DNA of 26,363 nucleotides from positions 1 through 26,363 of the forward strand of contig URPT01000007.1 of assembly GCA_900549845.1 (NCBI GenBank), given 5' to 3'. The notes beneath the pieces were generated by a model. That model was not told where the DNA came from. It did no database searches and saw only the letters and a list, made by a program, of their open reading frames with translations. The position numbers and the translations under genes are program-made. Positions 23,015-26,363 of this stretch are shown piece by piece (within the stretch, counting starts at the first letter, position 1; the number at the start of each line of letters is the position of its first letter). Origin of the DNA: an uncultured Veillonella sp. GTDB lineage: Bacteria > Bacillota > Negativicutes > Veillonellales > Veillonellaceae.

Positions 23015-25036
23015 CTATGACTTATTCATGCTGTCCTCATGATTAATAAGCCACATGGTCAACATTGTCCAATCGCGCGCATCGTCCCCATGATTATCAA
23101 TAGGGCGAATTGGCTCAACCGGTTTATAAGACGGTATGTTGCTTTCACCATAATCCATACGAACATCGCCCATCATATGAGGCGTAATCCATTGGTACGG
23201 TGTGACTAAAGTTTCTGGCTGCTCATCAAACAAGGACGGTACAATAGAGTAATATTCAAAACCCTTTGGTGCAATGGCTTCAATAATGGTAGGCATGAGG
23301 CTCATATGCGTGCCAATAGGCGCTGTAATACTGTCCTTAGTGAAAGCAGGGTGTTGCAATAATCCTACGGTACAGAATGTGTCGCGCAATGTATAATCCC
23401 GTTGAATTAAGGATGTATTATTCAAAGACCCGAATAGATTCGAGTGGTCACCGGTGACAACGAATAAACTATCAGGAAAAGCCTCTTTCATAGCATTAAC
23501 AAAGTTAAAAATCGCCTTATCACTATAGCGATAGGTAGCCAATTCCTTATTGCGTTTCTTATTGGATTTTAAATCATCTCCAAGGTTTGGCATCACCTGT
23601 TCAGGATCATAATCTAATAAGGAATCCTCCATTTTATAAGGTCCATGATTGGATGTAGTGTAAATAAAATGGAATGTAGGATGTTCTAAGGATTTTATTT
23701 CTTGTTCTATATGTTCTAAAAAGACATGGTCATAGACACCAACCCAAGTTTTAGGAGCATCGGGACCACAGAACACCGAAGCACTTTCCACGCGGTCAAA
23801 GCCTTGAGCCTTACCAAAGTGATTAAAGTTACCATACGATGCATTGCCACCATACCAATAAATCGTATCATAACCTAAACGCTTCATTTGAGATGCCAAA
23901 GAGGTCGGCAATGATTCATGCCAGAAGGCTTCTCGTTCATTGATTTCCATACCCGCATCATAAACACCAGATAACAGGCTCACAATGGATGGACGAGATA
24001 CATTACCGGCAGGCAAGAAATTAGGCACTTGCGCCGTATGTGGATTATCTTTAAAATCCCATAAACCAGGACATATATTAAGTTCCTTATAAGGTTTATC
24101 AAGAGACCATTGTGGGATACTTTCACCAACAATAAAGAATATATGTTGTGGTTTATCAATACGAGGACCTGATGCAACGCGCTTAAATGCATGAAGCGGT
24201 GTATTCAAATCCTGCCAAGAATCTTTATATTCCTTAGGAACAATACGGTGAATCGCGTCATCAATGTCCTCACTGGATGCGGTATATTCATCACGAAGTG
24301 GATGTTTTAGCACCGTTTCTAAGGCACATAGATCTGGCACTGTAGCACGAGCAAAGAATATATCCTCTTTTACCACTGTAGGAATCGTATCCCATTCTGG
24401 TTTATCATCATGAGATAAGGTTCCACCATAGCGGAACCAATAAAACCCCAAAACGGAGGCAGCCACAAGACCTATATTCCAAGCTACAGTAGGCCAAATT
24501 CCTTCAATAGATAGATAAGGTATAGATGGCAAGGATAAGAAGAAATCTCCCATGTACCAGGATATAAACGTAATAGGAATCAATCCTAAGATGACGAGAA
24601 TACCTCGATCTTGATTAAAGAATACATCAATTAAATTATGCTTCTCTGCATTATTAAAATAATGAACCATGTAATTGTAGGTATCATGGAAATGCTTGTA
24701 GAAAATCATTTTTCCTGCAAAGGCTGCATATAATACACAGGAATAAATGGTTAATCCTACCAATCGTATAGCATCTTCTATTTGATGATAACCATCAAAT
24801 AATAATGCAGGGAGCGTCACCAATACTAAGGGTAGTAAGAATACATAAGCATCAAAATCCATGCCCCACCAGAAGCCGTAACGCAATGAACCTACTACAG
24901 ATTTCCAACGTCCCTTCCATGTGGGGTAAGGATTATAAACGATCATAAATATGATTCGAAAGATGGTGCTCAATATAGGAGCCCAAAGCATTAGTTTTAT
25001 ATTTTGTTGTAGGGATAGAAAAAATTGTTCACTCAT
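23015..25036 (-). CDS. Sulfatase-fold membrane transferase (LtaS / phosphoethanolamine transferase-like)
   Basis: This 673-residue inner-membrane enzyme has about five N-terminal membrane segments (to residue 205) and a large extracytoplasmic alkaline phosphatase/sulfatase-superfamily domain. That domain begins IFFIVGES (299-306, first metal site), carries the probable nucleophile region GNVSRPSIVSLLSG (344-357), then TSNHGPY (461-467) and VVTGDHSN (526-533, metal-binding Asp-His). Family members move phosphoglycerol or phosphoethanolamine from phospholipids to envelope glycans or lipid A. The substrate cannot be read from sequence. The ATG at 25036 has a weak GGA seven bases upstream. With the related protein at 25915 it brackets a core-type GT2 gene. 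Confidence 0.88.
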   Translation of the reverse strand: MSEQFFLSLQQNIKLMLWAPILSTIFRIIFMIVYNPYPTWKGRWKSVVGSLRYGFWWGMDFDAYVFLLPLVLVTLPALLFDGYHQIEDAIRLVGLTIYSCVLYAAFAGKMIFYKHFHDTYNYMVHYFNNAEKHNLIDVFFNQDRGILVILGLIPITFISWYMGDFFLSLPSIPYLSIEGIWPTVAWNIGLVAASVLGFYWFRYGGTLSHDDKPEWDTIPTVVKEDIFFARATVPDLCALETVLKHPLRDEYTASSEDIDDAIHRIVPKEYKDSWQDLNTPLHAFKRVASGPRIDKPQHIFFIVGESIPQWSLDKPYKELNICPGLWDFKDNPHTAQVPNFLPAGNVSRPSIVSLLSGVYDAGMEINEREAFWHESLPTSLASQMKRLGYDTIYWYGGNASYGNFNHFGKAQGFDRVESASVFCGPDAPKTWVGVYDHVFLEHIEQEIKSLEHPTFHFIYTTSNHGPYKMEDSLLDYDPEQVMPNLGDDLKSNKKRNKELATYRYSDKAIFNFVNAMKEAFPDSLFVVTGDHSNLFGSLNNTSLIQRDYTLRDTFCTVGLLQHPAFTKDSITAPIGTHMSLMPTIIEAIAPKGFEYYSIVPSLFDEQPETLVTPYQWITPHMMGDVRMDYGESNIPSYKPVEPIRPIDNHGDDARDWTMLTMWLINHEDSMNKS

Positions 25037-25102
25037 TCATACTTCCATATCTACGTCAAGAACAATAATTCCCCATAGCAATCTACTATACTAAATTACT
25101 GA

Positions 25103-25858
25103 TTATAATTGCCCATTAGATTTGTTTAAATAATATAATTTTACATATTTCGTCATGGTATACATCATATGGTAGATAGATAATAGAAAACCTATTTTTC
25201 CATCTAATATGCCACCTTGCAAAATATATATCTTAAAAAATGCCCATGTTGGACGCAATATAATATCCCCTAAAAAACTACAAGATTTCCCTTGTTCCTT
25301 GTACTTGTTGGCCGCTGCTGTAGTATATTTATTGAACTTTTCAAAGAACTGATGCCAGTTATCATAAGTATAATGATACAATTTGCCTTCTAATGTATCT
25401 TGTGGATACGGACTGATAAAGGCTTCATGAACAGCACCTTCTACAGTGGCTCCCTCTCGAGGCATTAATCTCAAAACCTTATCAGGTCTCACCACACCAT
25501 GAGTAGCTGGATTGTGATGGAATAAATTATATCTTCGTAGCCAATAAGCCTTTGGCTCTCCTTTAATAGATTCTTGAATTGATTTTGCTAATTGAGGAGA
25601 TACACGCTCATCCGAATCTATAAATAGAATCCATTCAGAATGCGCTTGAGATATACCAAATCTCCGTTGTTGTGACCAATCTCCATTCAGAGGATGTGGT
25701 ATAACTTTAGCCCCCAAGTTAGTAGCAAGAGGTACCGTTTGATCTGTACTTCCATCATCGATAACTAATATTTCATCAGCAAATTGAATACTTTTAATAC
25801 AATCTACAATATGTTGTTCTTCATTGCGCGCTAAGATAATAGCCGTCACAGTACTCAT
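25103..25858 (-). CDS. Family 2 glycosyltransferase, WaaE/LgtF-like (LPS core)
   Basis: This 251-residue cytoplasmic GT-A transferase resembles the inner-core beta-1,4-glucosyltransferase group (WaaE/KdtX/LgtF). It opens STVTAIILARNEEQHIVDCI, has VIDDGSTD (32-39), DWSQQRRFGIS, the metal-binding FIDSDERV (79-86) and GATVEGAVHEAF, all typical of that group. The start at 25858 has AAAGGA six bases upstream. It lies between two sulfatase-fold genes. Heptose or Kdo is a likely acceptor by family analogy. Confidence 0.9.
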   Translation of the reverse strand: MSTVTAIILARNEEQHIVDCIKSIQFADEILVIDDGSTDQTVPLATNLGAKVIPHPLNGDWSQQRRFGISQAHSEWILFIDSDERVSPQLAKSIQESIKGEPKAYWLRRYNLFHHNPATHGVVRPDKVLRLMPREGATVEGAVHEAFISPYPQDTLEGKLYHYTYDNWHQFFEKFNKYTTAAANKYKEQGKSCSFLGDIILRPTWAFFKIYILQGGILDGKIGFLLSIYHMMYTMTKYVKLYYLNKSNGQL

Positions 25859-25914
25859 AGATAATCCTTTAGCTTATAAATCAATTACATTTAATACATA
25901 AAAATGTGTAGTTT

Positions 25915-26363
25915 TTATTGGATGACATCCCCATGTTTAATACGCCATGCCGCAAGTTCGCGCATGTCTTTAATTACCTTACCATAGGCTTGAGGCATGT
26001 TTGTGCCTTGTTCCATAAGTTTTCCATTGTTATCTAGATAGAGTCTATGGTTAAAGACAAATTTCTCTTGTGTAAACAGGCTTGGTACCATTGCTTCATA
26101 GGTTTGACCAGGGCGACCTACAAGTTCTGCCAAGGTTGGAATGATTTGAATGCTCATACCAAACGCATTAGGAGCGAGCCAATCTTTATGGATGCCTCGT
26201 CCGTAGAAGATAATCGGAATAGTAGATGCCACATTAGGACTTACTTCACGAGCAAAGTTAAAGCGTTCGCTATGGTCACCGGTAATGACGAAGAGGGCAG
26301 ACGGATCTGCTGTTTCTTCGCGAACGATAAAATCACCCATTACATGGTCTGCGTACCAAATAT
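25915..26363 (-). CDS. Sulfatase-fold membrane transferase, C-terminal part (cut by window edge)
   Basis: Only the last ~148 codons are present; the frame stays open through the window edge (IWYADHVMGDFI), so the Met at 26340 is internal, not the start. Visible motifs are ALFVITGDHSERF (metal-binding Asp-His), TIPIIFYGRG and SIQIIPTLAELVG, as in the C-terminal part of LtaS/phosphoethanolamine-transferase-like enzymes. It is a relative of the protein at 23015-25036 but clearly diverged. The N-terminal membrane part and nucleophile lie outside the window. Confidence 0.85.
   Translation of the reverse strand, partial: IWYADHVMGDFIVREETADPSALFVITGDHSERFNFAREVSPNVASTIPIIFYGRGIHKDWLAPNAFGMSIQIIPTLAELVGRPGQTYEAMVPSLFTQEKFVFNHRLYLDNNGKLMEQGTNMPQAYGKVIKDMRELAAWRIKHGDVIQ

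Overview
The window looks like chromosomal DNA from a diderm Firmicute of the class Negativicutes, most probably Veillonella. The basis is the combination of low-GC, Gram-positive-style Shine-Dalgarno sites (GGAGG/AAGGAG), true outer-membrane features (two autotransporters whose barrels end in Phe, plus lipopolysaccharide genes) and a Firmicute-type holin-like toxin. The genus is inferred from sequence style. Every gene I support is on the minus strand, except one 33-codon toxin-like gene on the plus strand at 5292-5393.

Right part (about 19.6-26.4 kb, read right to left): an LPS core-type cluster. It holds the 3' end of a sulfatase-fold membrane enzyme, a WaaE/LgtF-like GT2 glycosyltransferase, a second, full-length sulfatase-fold (LtaS/phosphoethanolamine-transferase-like) protein, a GT4 glycosyltransferase, a VirK/YbjX (DUF535) protein and an O-antigen ligase (WaaL-like).

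Middle (about 6.8-19.4 kb): an O-antigen/capsule-type operon. It starts with a promoter and a terminator-like hairpin in the leader of a WbaP-type initiating sugar-phosphate transferase. An acyltransferase-3, UDP-galactopyranose mutase, a DUF4422 glycosyltransferase, LicD, a class V aminotransferase, a TagD-like cytidylyltransferase fused to a Gfo/Idh/MocA-like domain, a second LicD, a GT2 transferase, a Wzx flippase and a Wzy polymerase follow. I infer a Wzx/Wzy-assembled polysaccharide, started by a sugar phosphate, carrying galactofuranose and a CDP-activated, probably amino-containing, phospho-substituent placed by the LicD proteins, and joined to lipid A-core by the ligase.

Left part (1-6.7 kb): an unrecognised 136-residue protein, a 108-residue secreted protein, a compact type I toxin-antitoxin-like locus, and two tandem paralogous autotransporters. 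The toxin-like locus has facing promoters, an SD-sequestering hairpin and a terminator at each end. The two autotransporters have near-identical beta-barrels, different short passengers and Pro-rich repeat linkers.

The most interesting points are the toxin-antitoxin-like locus, the aminotransferase/cytidylyltransferase-oxidoreductase/LicD module, and the attenuator-like hairpin in front of the O-antigen operon. I saw no tRNA, rRNA, CRISPR array, insertion sequence or prophage.
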